Shown here piece after piece: positions 14,920 through 21,578 of a stretch of 23,850 nt of DNA (its first letter is position 1; each line of letters opens with the position of its first letter). The position numbers and the translations under genes are program-made. The stretch comes from Methanohalobium sp046546175 (lineage in GTDB: Archaea; Halobacteriota; Methanosarcinia; Methanosarcinales; Methanosarcinaceae), in the NCBI RefSeq assembly GCF_046546175.1, contig NZ_JBKGYF010000023.1, positions 1-23,850 of the forward strand, written 5' to 3'. Under the pieces are notes generated by a model. It ran no database searches and was not told the DNA's origin. It saw only the letters and a program-made list of their open reading frames with translations.

Positions 14920-15824
14920 TTATTTCTTCTCATTAATTCTGCCAAGTGTTATTTCGATATTGTTCAGCTTTTCAGCTTCAATTGCTTTGTCAAACATCAT
15001 ATCTTCGGTGGTTTTTTCGGTAACCTCGGACACTGTCTCTACAAATCTTTTTGGAGGGAGGCAAACATGCTCTTCACCATAAACTTTTTGATTCATGTAT
15101 GTAGGGGATACAATTTCGACATTATCATCATGAAGGGTATCAATCACAGATTTTTTAAAATTGGATTTGGTCGTAATTATATTTTCAATGTTATCCAAAA
15201 ACCTCCAACTTTATAGGTAATTGCAAAATTTCCCAGTTCTATCACATGAACAAAAGGATTTGCAAGATCCGTTTTTTCTGCTGCATAAACAAGGTCACTT
15301 TCTACTCTGTCTCTTGGTATATCATATCCAAGTGACACTTCGGTAGATATTATGGTTCCAGTAGAACTTATGGTTTTAACAGTCTCTGAAACAAGTTTGC
15401 GGTTTGGGATAGTAATCAGGTCCCTATCTATGGATTGTACCTGTGTGTGAAGGGTTTGAACTTCACTTACTTTACCGAATTCATGATTCGTGCTTATGTA
15501 ATCCCCTATTTTGAAAGGTTTTACAATTTTTAACATTATACCTGATGCAGCATTTGCTATAAACGTAGTAGATGAAAACGTAACAGTTGCACCAGCAGCA
15601 ATACCGATAACACTTAAAATCAGCTGTTTGCTATCTGTTGAAATCGGAAGAGTGAAGATAGATATGATAATTCCAAGGACAACAATAAGTAGTAGTATTA
15701 TGTGTTTTGTTACCTTATCTTTGCTAAATATCGATTTAACCTTTAATAGATAATTGGTAACAGCAACAATTACTACTGATATAATTAATGTGAAAATACT
15801 TGTTAGATAATCTTCCAGAACCAT
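14920..15824 (-). pseudogene. mscS: MscS-family mechanosensitive channel, interrupted by a -1 frameshift
   Basis: Small-conductance mechanosensitive channel homologue of about 300 residues. Frame one (15824 to 15177) holds three hydrophobic helices; the third carries the MscS signature region SVIGIAAGATVTFSSTTFIAN and GIMLKIVKPFKIGDYI. The beta domain follows (VSEVQTLHTQVQSIDRDLIT, IPNRKLVSETVKT). After YKVGGF the frame is lost at a run of five T (15197-15201 on this strand). One extra T would restore GGFLDNIENI and join the second frame (15198 to 14920), which carries the C-terminal domain SVIDTLHDDNVEIVSPTYMN. Causes could be mutation, sequencing error in a homopolymer, or slippage. It lies 30 bases after the ferredoxin gene. 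Confidence 0.8.
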
Positions 15825-15854
15825 TGATTATTTTATTTATTTCATTCAAATCAT

Positions 15855-16109
15855 TTATAATTCGGTATCTGACTCTTCTGTTGCTTGGCCATCATTTCCT
15901 ATTGCATCCACAGGGCAAACCAAAACAGCATCTTCGCATGAATTTTTTTCTTCATCATTTTCCGGTTGTTTATAAACATAAGCGTACCCGTTTTTCATCC
16001 TGAAGTTTTCTGGTGCAATCTGTACACACAAATGGCATGCGATGCATTTAACGTCCACATAATAGGGTCCGGGAACGTTGTCTGAAAACTTCATTTTTTT
16101 ATTAGCCAT
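15855..16109 (-). CDS. Single-cluster [4Fe-4S] ferredoxin
   Basis: Small electron carrier of 84 residues. Cluster ligands are the CIACHLC motif (C-x2-C-x2-C, about residues 22-28) and the distal CPVDAI cysteine, so one [4Fe-4S] cluster is expected. A further cysteine sits in SCEDAVLVCP. The second CxxCxxC motif of 2[4Fe-4S] ferredoxins is absent. The body contains APENFRMKNGYAYVYKQPEN, and the C-terminus is acidic. Start at ATG 16109 (MANKKMKFSDNVPGPY), with AGGA ten bases upstream and a TATA box about 35 bases upstream. It heads a minus-strand group with mscS and the coiled-coil gene and is divergent from trp. The redox partner is unknown. Confidence 0.88.
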   Translation of the reverse strand: MANKKMKFSDNVPGPYYVDVKCIACHLCVQIAPENFRMKNGYAYVYKQPENDEEKNSCEDAVLVCPVDAIGNDGQATEESDTEL

Positions 16110-16140
16110 AATATGTCAGTCCTGTAAACAAAAATTTGCG

Positions 16141-16150
16141 TTTATATATT
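16141..16150 (-). promoter_or_regulatory. TATA box of the ferredoxin gene
   Basis: AATATATAAA on the minus strand, about 35 bases before the ferredoxin ATG. It would give a leader of about ten bases containing the AGGA element. Confidence 0.5.
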
Positions 16151-16285
16151 ATCCAGTAATTAGAATTATTCTTGAATTTTTGCATTTAGTTGAATATTGT
16201 ATAGATATTCAGTCTATTTTACTTTAATTATCTTTGAAATTTAGGCTAAAATTTGTAAGAACTATTAAAAAATTTATAACAAAAC

Positions 16286-16295
16286 TTTTATATTC
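16286..16295 (+). promoter_or_regulatory. TATA box of the trpDFEG operon
   Basis: TTTTATATTC, centred about 65 bases before the trpD ATG. The predicted start site (about 16315) falls inside the palindrome at 16309-16340. A second AT-rich TATA-like element lies inside the palindrome itself (about 16319-16325). Confidence 0.45.
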
Positions 16296-16308
16296 TAGCA
16301 CATCATCG

Positions 16309-16340
16309 TACTTTTATGTATATAATTGTACATTAAAGTA
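16309..16340. promoter_or_regulatory. Two-part palindrome in the trp leader, candidate trp operator
   Basis: TACTTT (16309-16314) pairs with AAAGTA (16335-16340), and ATGTA (16316-16320) pairs with TACAT (16329-16333). All pairs share one axis at 16324/16325. The right half contains TGTACA (16327-16332), the sequence reported as the TRP box for the TrpY repressor of Methanothermobacter. It overlaps the predicted transcription start and ends 15 bases before ATG. Repression by a TrpY-like protein is an inference. Confidence 0.5.
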
Positions 16341-16355
16341 TTAAAAGGGTCTACT

Positions 16356-17423
16356 ATGAAATCATATATTCAAAAATTGGCTGATGGTCAAAATCTGACA
16401 ATGGAAGAAGCTGAAAATGCTGTTCTTAGCATATTTAATGAATCCACTGATGCCCAGATAGGGGCGTTTTTGATGGCTTTGAAAATGAAAGGGGAGACCA
16501 TTGATGAACTGGCAGGGTTTGCAAGTGGTATGAAAAAAGCTGCCAATCTCATATATCCAGAGGTCAAAGGTACACTTGTAGATACCTGCGGTACAGGTGG
16601 TGACCGCCATAATACAGTCAATGTATCAACAGCATCTGCAATCGTTGCTGCTGCATCTGGTGTACCGGTGGCAAAACACGGAAACCATTCTGTAACCTCG
16701 TTATCAGGAAGTGCGGATGTTTTGAGTGAACTCGGAATTAAGATAGACCAGACACCTGATGAGGTTTGTAATTGCATCGAAAAGCTAGGTTTCGGATTTA
16801 TGTTGGCACCGGTGTTCCATCCATCTATGAAAAGAGTAGTATCGGTAAGAAAAAGTCTGGGTGTACAGACAATCTTCAATATACTGGGACCATTAACCAA
16901 TCCTGCAGGTGCAGAATCACAGATTATAGGAGTATATGACAAAAAATTCTGCAAACCCATGGCACAGGCATTGAAAAAACTGGGAGCAAAACGTGCGCTT
17001 GTAGTACATGGTGAAGGTATGGATGAAATATCCAATATTGCTGAAACCTATGTTGCAGAATTAAAGGATGGAATGATACAGACCTATACATTGACACCTG
17101 AAGATCTTGGAGTCAAGCGTTCCCATCCTCATGAAATAGTAGGCGGCACATCGGGTGAAAATGCACAGGATATCCTCTATATTTTAAACGGTGAAAAGGG
17201 ACCAAAACGTGATATCGTGGTTATAAACACTGCAGCTGCTCTATATGTAGGAGGAGTTGCAGAAACTATCAAGGACAGTGTTTCGATTGTTGAAGAAACA
17301 ATTGATAGTGGGAAGGCATTGAAAAAACTGGATGAATTCAGAATTTTCCAGAAACCAAAAACATCAGGGTCAACAGATGAAGCATGTAACACGTACCAAA
17401 ATCTGCGGTATGAAATCCATTGA
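16356..17423 (+). CDS. trpD: Anthranilate phosphoribosyltransferase
   Basis: Transfers phosphoribose from PRPP to anthranilate, the second step of tryptophan synthesis. 355 residues from ATG 16356 (MKSYIQKLADGQNLTMEEAE), chosen because AAGGG lies about seven bases upstream. Motifs: GTLVDTCGTGGDRHNTVNVS (PRPP/magnesium site), GVPVAKHGNHSVTSLSGSAD, GFMLAPVFHPSMKRVVSVRK, FNILGPLTNPAGAE and VVHGEGMDEIS. The C-terminus runs about 25 residues beyond the usual end (after KKLDEF) and overlaps the start of trpF by 47 bases. First gene of a trpDFEG operon. Confidence 0.95.
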   Translation: MKSYIQKLADGQNLTMEEAENAVLSIFNESTDAQIGAFLMALKMKGETIDELAGFASGMKKAANLIYPEVKGTLVDTCGTGGDRHNTVNVSTASAIVAAASGVPVAKHGNHSVTSLSGSADVLSELGIKIDQTPDEVCNCIEKLGFGFMLAPVFHPSMKRVVSVRKSLGVQTIFNILGPLTNPAGAESQIIGVYDKKFCKPMAQALKKLGAKRALVVHGEGMDEISNIAETYVAELKDGMIQTYTLTPEDLGVKRSHPHEIVGGTSGENAQDILYILNGEKGPKRDIVVINTAAALYVGGVAETIKDSVSIVEETIDSGKALKKLDEFRIFQKPKTSGSTDEACNTYQNLRYEIH

Positions 17424-18060
17424 TGATATAAAAATGGCATCCAGATGCGGAGCGGATGCAGTGGGATTTATTGTAGATGTACCTGTCAACACACCCCGAA
17501 AAATCAGTACTCAAAAAGCTATGGAACTGGTATCAGGTGTTCCGTTTTTTATGGATTCGGTACTTGTTATAATGCCAGAATCCGGATCCTAGGTGGTTTC
17601 AATGGTTGAAACAATTAAACCTGACCTTGTACAAATTCATAAGGATTTCAGTATTGAAGACCTGGAATATATAAAAGACCGCATTGATATACCGATTGTA
17701 AAAACATATTCCATAAGTTCAGCCCCTTCATCCAATTATGTTAATGAGGTTCAAAAAGTTGTGGAACAGGTTAATAACCTGAATAATAAGGGATTGGTAG
17801 ATGGTATTTTGCTGGATTCCAGAACAGATTTAAAGGTTGGAGGTAGCGGGAATGTACATGACTGGTCAATCAGTAAAACCGTCGTAGATAATGTAGAATT
17901 ACCGGTAGTTCTGGCAGGTGGGCTCAATCCTGACAATGTAAGAAATGCAGTCCAGACAGTATCACCCTATGCAGTAGATACCGCATCAGGAGTTGAAACA
18001 AACGGTAAAAAAGATGATGATAAAGTCTGCCGGTTTATAAGTGAGGCGAGGTTTGTATAA
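17377..18060 (+). CDS. trpF: Phosphoribosylanthranilate isomerase with an in-frame TAG (candidate pyrrolysine codon)
   Basis: Isomerises N-phosphoribosyl-anthranilate to CdRP in tryptophan synthesis. From ATG 17377 (MKHVTRTKICGMKSIDDIKM) to TAA 18060 it is 227 residues, a normal TrpF length, if the TAG at 17590-17592 is decoded. Before the TAG: TRTKICGMKS with the catalytic-type cysteine, CGADAVGFIVD, FFMDSVLVIMPES. After it in the same frame, with no base gained or lost: VVSMVETIKPDLVQIHKDFS, GILLDSRTDLKVGGSGN with the conserved aspartate, PVVLAGGLNPDNVRNAV, VDTASGVETNGKKD. The TAG falls at the start of a surface helix between MPES and VSMVE, where homologues vary. Its stop overlaps trpE (TAATG). 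Confidence 0.87.
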
Positions 18061-19628
18061 TGATTTCTTTTGATTTGGATAAGAACGAATTTATCAATCT
18101 GGTTGAAAGATCAGAAAAACCTGCAATAGTTCAGCTTATGGCTAAAGTTGAAACCAGCTGCACACCACTGCAGTTGTACACATTACTGCAGGAATCAAAG
18201 TGTTCATATCTCCTTGAATCCGTTGAAAAGGAAAAAAGGCATGCAAGATATTCATTCGTAGGTTTTGACCCTGATGCACTGGTAACCATAAGTGATAGAA
18301 ACCTGAAAATGGAGTTTTCAGGCAGTTCAGAATTAATGGACTATATCTGTTCAAAACTTGGATCAGTATGTACCAAAGAATCAGCTAAATACGGTGTTTT
18401 TCAGGGAAAAGTTAAAAACGGTTATGATATACTTGATGCATTCAGGGTGGTGTTTCCAACTGCTGATGGTGTTAAACTTTTGAACCAGAAAAACTTTGAC
18501 AGACAGACATTTCTTGGGGGTGCAATCGGTTATAATGGATATGATATAGTATATGACTGCTGGCTGGATGTAGATAAAAAATATAAATCAAACATACCAG
18601 ATTTGCAGTATGCCCTCACAACAAGAACCTTTGTTTTTGACCATTTAACAGGTGATGTGTATATAGTAGTCACACCATTTATACCCAAAAACAGCAATCC
18701 TGAATCAGTATACGATAATGCGTCTTTGGAAGCAAAGAAATTGCTCAGTTATCTAGATGAAGCTTCTGGTATGGAAATATCCACAGTACCAGAATCAAAA
18801 ACAAATTCAATGGATTCTGTTTGTAACATTGAAAAGAATGATTTTGAAGAAGCAGTTGCAAAGGCAAAACAGCATATCCTTGATGGGGATATTTTCCAAG
18901 TTGTGCTCTCGCGAAGGTATGCAGTAAAAATAAACCAGACGCCTCTTGATCTTTATAAAAAATTAAGAAACATCAACCCCAGTCCATATATGTATATTTT
19001 TAATTTTAAGGATTTGAGCATCGTCGGTGCAAGTCCTGAAACCCTTATGACGGTCCACAACCGTGAAGTTATTACAAATCCCATAGCAGGAACATGCTCA
19101 CGCGGTATAGATGAAAACGAGGATAGAGATTTTGCATCCAGAATGCTGGATGATGAAAAAGAGCGTGCAGAACATGTTATGCTTGTAGACCTAGGACGAA
19201 ACGATGTACGTATGGTGTCAAAGAGTGGTTCAGTCAAACTGGAAGACTTCATGAAGGTTGTTAAATATTCCCATCTTCAACATATTGAAAGCACGGTAAA
19301 GGGCACGCTCCGGGATGAATGCGACCAGTTCGATGCAACAAGAGCGATATTTCCTGCAGGAACTCTATCAGGAGCCCCTAAAATCAGGGCAATGGAAATA
19401 ATCGATGAATTGGAGAACACTCCACGCGGAATTTATGGTGGAGGGGTTGGATATTATTCCTGGAATGGTGATGCGGATTTTGCGATAGTTATCAGGACTT
19501 TACTTATAAATGGGGACACAGCCTATGTGCAAGCAGGAGCAGGGATAGTGGCTGACTCAGCCCCTGAAAATGAATATGAGGAAACCGAAAGAAAAATGGC
19601 AGCAATGATGAGTGCAATCCGGGGATGA
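18060..19628 (+). CDS. trpE: Anthranilate synthase component I
   Basis: Converts chorismate to anthranilate with ammonia from TrpG. 522 residues. N-terminal region with CSYLLESVEKEKRHARYSF, the LLES motif of the tryptophan feedback site. The chorismate-binding domain follows (about 255-515): QVVLSRRYAVKINQTPLDLY, NPSPYMYIFNFKDL, GASPETLM, PIAGTCSRGIDENEDRDFAS, DEKERAEHVMLVDLGRNDVR, PAGTLSGAPKIRAMEIIDEL, GGGVGYYSWNGDADFAIVIR and QAGAGIVADSAPENEYEETE. The ATG overlaps the trpF stop and the TGA overlaps the trpG start (ATGA), so expression is coupled. Feedback inhibition by tryptophan is expected from LLES. Confidence 0.96.
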   Translation: MISFDLDKNEFINLVERSEKPAIVQLMAKVETSCTPLQLYTLLQESKCSYLLESVEKEKRHARYSFVGFDPDALVTISDRNLKMEFSGSSELMDYICSKLGSVCTKESAKYGVFQGKVKNGYDILDAFRVVFPTADGVKLLNQKNFDRQTFLGGAIGYNGYDIVYDCWLDVDKKYKSNIPDLQYALTTRTFVFDHLTGDVYIVVTPFIPKNSNPESVYDNASLEAKKLLSYLDEASGMEISTVPESKTNSMDSVCNIEKNDFEEAVAKAKQHILDGDIFQVVLSRRYAVKINQTPLDLYKKLRNINPSPYMYIFNFKDLSIVGASPETLMTVHNREVITNPIAGTCSRGIDENEDRDFASRMLDDEKERAEHVMLVDLGRNDVRMVSKSGSVKLEDFMKVVKYSHLQHIESTVKGTLRDECDQFDATRAIFPAGTLSGAPKIRAMEIIDELENTPRGIYGGGVGYYSWNGDADFAIVIRTLLINGDTAYVQAGAGIVADSAPENEYEETERKMAAMMSAIRG

Positions 19629-20230
19629 ATATGAAGATACTTTTTATAAACAATAGGGATTCATTTGTATGGAATCTGGTTGATTATTTTTCTATGTTTG
19701 AATCCGATACAGAAGTTGTTCCAAATACCATAACTTTAGAGGAAGTGAAATCCATCAGTCCGGATGTGATAGTTATATCGCCTGGACCGGGAAACCCTGA
19801 AAACAGGGGTGATATCGGTTCATGTGTAGATATAATCAGAGAATTCGGTTCAGAGATACCCTTACTTGGAATATGTCTTGGAAACCAGTCAATAAATACA
19901 GCTTTTGGTGGAACCACAGCTTATACTGAAGGAGGTCCGGTTCACGGCAAAGGTCACCAGATACAGCATGATGAATCACCGATTTTTGATGGTATATCCA
20001 ATCCAATGACAGCTGGTCGATATCATTCACTCGGAATTGAAACATTATCATCTGAGCTGGAAATCATTGCAACTACACATAATGGACTCATTATGGGTGT
20101 CAAACACAGAAAATACCCTGTTTACGGGCTACAGTTCCATCCAGAATCGGTACTTACACCCGACGGGTTGAAATTGATAAGAAACTTTTTAAAAATTGCA
20201 GAGGGTTTCCATAATTCTTGCAAACATTAA
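19625..20230 (+). CDS. trpG: Anthranilate synthase component II (glutamine amidotransferase)
   Basis: Glutaminase subunit that feeds ammonia to TrpE; 201 residues, class I amidotransferase. FINNRDSFVWNLVDYF at the N-terminus, VIVISPGPGNPENRGD (about 50-65), nucleophile cysteine in LGICLGNQSI (about 84), and the His/Glu pair in YGLQFHPESVLTPDG (about 170). The amidotransferase motif reads CLGNQ where most homologues have CLGHQ; the catalytic triad itself is intact. The start ATG 19625 overlaps trpE; a second ATG two codons later is possible. The C-terminus contains a cysteine (NSCKH). No other trp genes (C, B, A) are in the window. Confidence 0.95.
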   Translation: MNMKILFINNRDSFVWNLVDYFSMFESDTEVVPNTITLEEVKSISPDVIVISPGPGNPENRGDIGSCVDIIREFGSEIPLLGICLGNQSINTAFGGTTAYTEGGPVHGKGHQIQHDESPIFDGISNPMTAGRYHSLGIETLSSELEIIATTHNGLIMGVKHRKYPVYGLQFHPESVLTPDGLKLIRNFLKIAEGFHNSCKH

Positions 20231-20256
20231 TATTTGAAAAATTCGGTTTTTAAAGT

Positions 20257-20820
20257 ATGTTGATTGGACTTACAGGCACACCAGGCACCGGAAAAAGTTC
20301 GGTAAGTGAAATTCTTGAAACAAATCCCGGATATAACATAATCCATCTAAACGAACTGATTAAAAAAGAGAACCTGTACAAAGAGGTAGATGAAAACCGG
20401 GATTCATTTGTAGCAGACATGGATAAAATATCCAGAAGAGTGTCAGAAATATTTGAGGAAAAGGATGGTCGTGTAACTATACTTGAAAGTCATTTGGCGC
20501 ATTACATTACGGATACAGTTGTTGTTCTTCGAGCATCACCTGAAGAACTCGAGAAAAGGCTAACATCGCGTGGTTATTCCAGTGGAAAAATCCAGGAAAA
20601 TAAAGATGCAGAAGAGCTTGATATAATCCTTTTTGAATCTGTTGAATGGTGTGATAGGGTTTTTGAAGTGGATACAACCAGCAGGTCATTAAATGACGTT
20701 GCATCCGATGTGAATGAAATAATTACAGCATTGATAAATGATTATGCTGAACAGATAACATCAAAATACAAACCTGGTTCTGTGGATTGGACATCTGGAT
20801 GGTATAATGAAGTGTCTTAA
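20257..20820 (+). CDS. AK6/Fap7-type adenylate kinase-like NTPase
   Basis: A 187-residue P-loop kinase of the archaeal Fap7/hCINAP (adenylate kinase 6) group, which has adenylate-kinase/ATPase activity and is linked to small-subunit ribosome maturation with uS11. The P-loop LTGTPGTGKSSVSE is at residues 4-17. NMP-binding and core segments follow: ILESHLAHY, VVVLRASPEELEKRLTSRGY, and the family signature SGKIQENKDAEELDIILFE. The C-terminus has WTSGWYNEVS. The ATG at 20257 has no SD but a TATA-like CATTAATATT lies about 27 bases upstream, overlapping the trpG stop, so it may be leaderless or co-transcribed with trp. It is convergent with a small minus-strand gene, with a two-base gap. Confidence 0.87.
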   Translation: MLIGLTGTPGTGKSSVSEILETNPGYNIIHLNELIKKENLYKEVDENRDSFVADMDKISRRVSEIFEEKDGRVTILESHLAHYITDTVVVLRASPEELEKRLTSRGYSSGKIQENKDAEELDIILFESVEWCDRVFEVDTTSRSLNDVASDVNEIITALINDYAEQITSKYKPGSVDWTSGWYNEVS

Positions 20821-20822
20821 AA

Positions 20823-20996
20823 TTAAAACCGTTTTTTAATTTTCTGGCTCAATGATTGTAATGAGCAACGGATTTTGTCACCCAGTGAACCATAACAAGT
20901 TTTGTTACTGGTAATGGATTTATCCTCATCTTTTGATAAACATTGCAGTCTCCCATCCCTATCGCGTTTGTTGTATTCTCTGTCGGCAAGACCCAT
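20823..20996 (-). CDS. Small basic hypothetical protein (57 residues)
   Basis: A short gene not expected from length-limited gene calling. ATG at 20994-20996 with a strong SD: GAGGAG ending five bases before the ATG. The reading is MGLADREYNKRDRDGRLQCL at the N-terminus, then a polar middle with two more cysteines (KTCYGSL, IRCSLQ) and a basic end (SQKIKKRF). The first eight residues resemble the MGLxDR(D/E)Y start seen in several small zinc-ribbon or rhomboid-type proteins; this is weak evidence. It ends at a TAA two bases from the convergent AK6 stop. Function unknown. The next gene upstream on the same strand encodes a zinc-ribbon protein. Confidence 0.55.
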   Translation of the reverse strand: MGLADREYNKRDRDGRLQCLSKDEDKSITSNKTCYGSLGDKIRCSLQSLSQKIKKRF

Positions 20997-21034
20997 GTTG
21001 ACTCCTCTAAAAAAAACAGTTTGAAATAGATATA

Positions 21035-21131
21035 CTCTGCAATTAATCTAAAACAATCAGACATAATAACTTTTTGCCAGAATGAGCTAGATATCTTATA
21101 CCTGAGATTGTTTTGGATTAATTTTGCAGAG
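21035..21131. repeat. Long inverted repeat (26- and 30-base arms, 41-base loop)
   Basis: The left arm (21035-21060) runs CTCTGCAATTAATC...CAATCAG. The reverse complement of the right arm (21102-21131) runs CTCTGCAAAATTAATC...CAATCTCAG. Apart from one substitution and two 2-base insertions, the arms match throughout. The repeat lies between the zinc-ribbon gene and the small basic gene, followed on the minus strand by a run of eight T (21009-21016). It may be a strong mRNA hairpin with terminator-like run, a small RNA, or the remains of a miniature transposable element; no target duplication is visible. Confidence 0.65.
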
Positions 21132-21158
21132 CAATAGTAAAGGCACTGGTTCGTAATT

Positions 21159-21326
21159 TTATCTTGGTATAGCTTTTTCCATTTCTGTTTTGTTTGCGGA
21201 TACATCATTTGTAATAATTTTTCCGCAACAAGAACATCTATCTCCTATTTCTGTGTATGTCTCATCAATCTGAGATTCTGAGTCTACATTAGACCCACAG
21301 GCTAAACATATGTATTTATCTCCCAT
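21159..21326 (-). CDS. Small zinc-ribbon protein (55 residues)
   Basis: ATG at 21324-21326 with a G-rich SD (AAGGGGG) seven bases upstream; stop TAA at 21159. The protein starts MGDKYICLACGSNVDSESQI and continues DETYTEIGDRCSCCGKIITN before a short charged tail (NKTEMEKAIPR). Two cysteine knuckles, CLACG (C7, C10) and CSCCG (C31-C34), are the layout of a zinc ribbon, with one spare cysteine. It is probably a DNA/RNA-binding or metal-handling small protein; no specific family is recognised. It is divergent from the hydantoinase-like gene, with palindromes in between. Confidence 0.7.
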   Translation of the reverse strand: MGDKYICLACGSNVDSESQIDETYTEIGDRCSCCGKIITNDVSANKTEMEKAIPR

Positions 21327-21344
21327 AAACAAACCCCCTTATTC

Positions 21345-21359
21345 GATAAATTATTATAG
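21345..21359 (-). promoter_or_regulatory. TATA-like element upstream of the zinc-ribbon gene
   Basis: CTATAATAATTTATC on the minus strand. If used, the start site would be almost at the SD. A second TATA-like run (about 21389-21400), next to the 21400-21420 palindrome, would leave a leader of about 40 bases. The sequence does not decide between them. Confidence 0.3.
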
Positions 21360-21399
21360 AAGTCAATTATTACTTACTGTTCTTAATTACTAATATTAT

Positions 21400-21420
21400 T
21401 TTTGAAACTCAGTTTCAAAA
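21400..21420. promoter_or_regulatory. Perfect 10-1-10 palindrome with a third half-site, candidate operator
   Basis: TTTTGAAACT (21400-21409), C, AGTTTCAAAA (21411-21420): a perfect palindrome. The half-site AGTTTCAA recurs at 21433-21440, exactly 22 bases after the first copy, about two helical turns. It lies between the divergent zinc-ribbon and hydantoinase-like genes, and looks like a regulator-binding site; the regulator is unknown. Confidence 0.55.
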
Positions 21421-21438
21421 TCCTTTTATGCAAGTTTC

Positions 21439-21464
21439 AACTTAAATAAATCATTTTTTAAGTT
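21439..21464. repeat. Second inverted repeat in the same intergenic region
   Basis: AACTTAAA (21439-21446) and TTTAAGTT (21457-21464) are perfect complements with a ten-base spacer. It abuts the third half-site of the neighbouring palindrome, so the region 21400-21464 may be one composite regulatory element. Confidence 0.4.
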
Positions 21465-21521
21465 CACAGTGATGTAGCAACACGATATATTTATGTACAG
21501 TTTTTTTATGTTCTATACTGT

Positions 21522-21529
21522 CTATAATG
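21522..21529 (+). promoter_or_regulatory. TATA box of the hydantoinase-like gene
   Basis: CTATAATG about 55 bases before the ATG at 21579. It gives a leader of about 30 bases that includes GGAG. An alternative TATA element (GATATATTTATG, about 21484-21495) lies further upstream. Confidence 0.4.
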
Positions 21530-21578
21530 GAAATTTCTACGTTTTATCAAAAACAATGATTTAATGGAGCTTTCTGAT

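Noticed and set aside
16388..17035. A 215-codon minus-strand frame inside trpD
   Set aside because: Antisense shadow of a clearly identified gene, with no promoter or ribosome site.
17332..18060. trpF as two adjacent short genes
   Set aside because: The second part would begin within the family alignment immediately after the TAG, without an SD; family motifs are shared between the parts.
20849..21208. A 119-codon minus-strand frame across the 20.9-21.2 kb gap
   Set aside because: It runs through the long inverted repeat and overlaps two small genes in other frames that have strong SD sites; its own start has no SD and the protein has no recognisable pattern.
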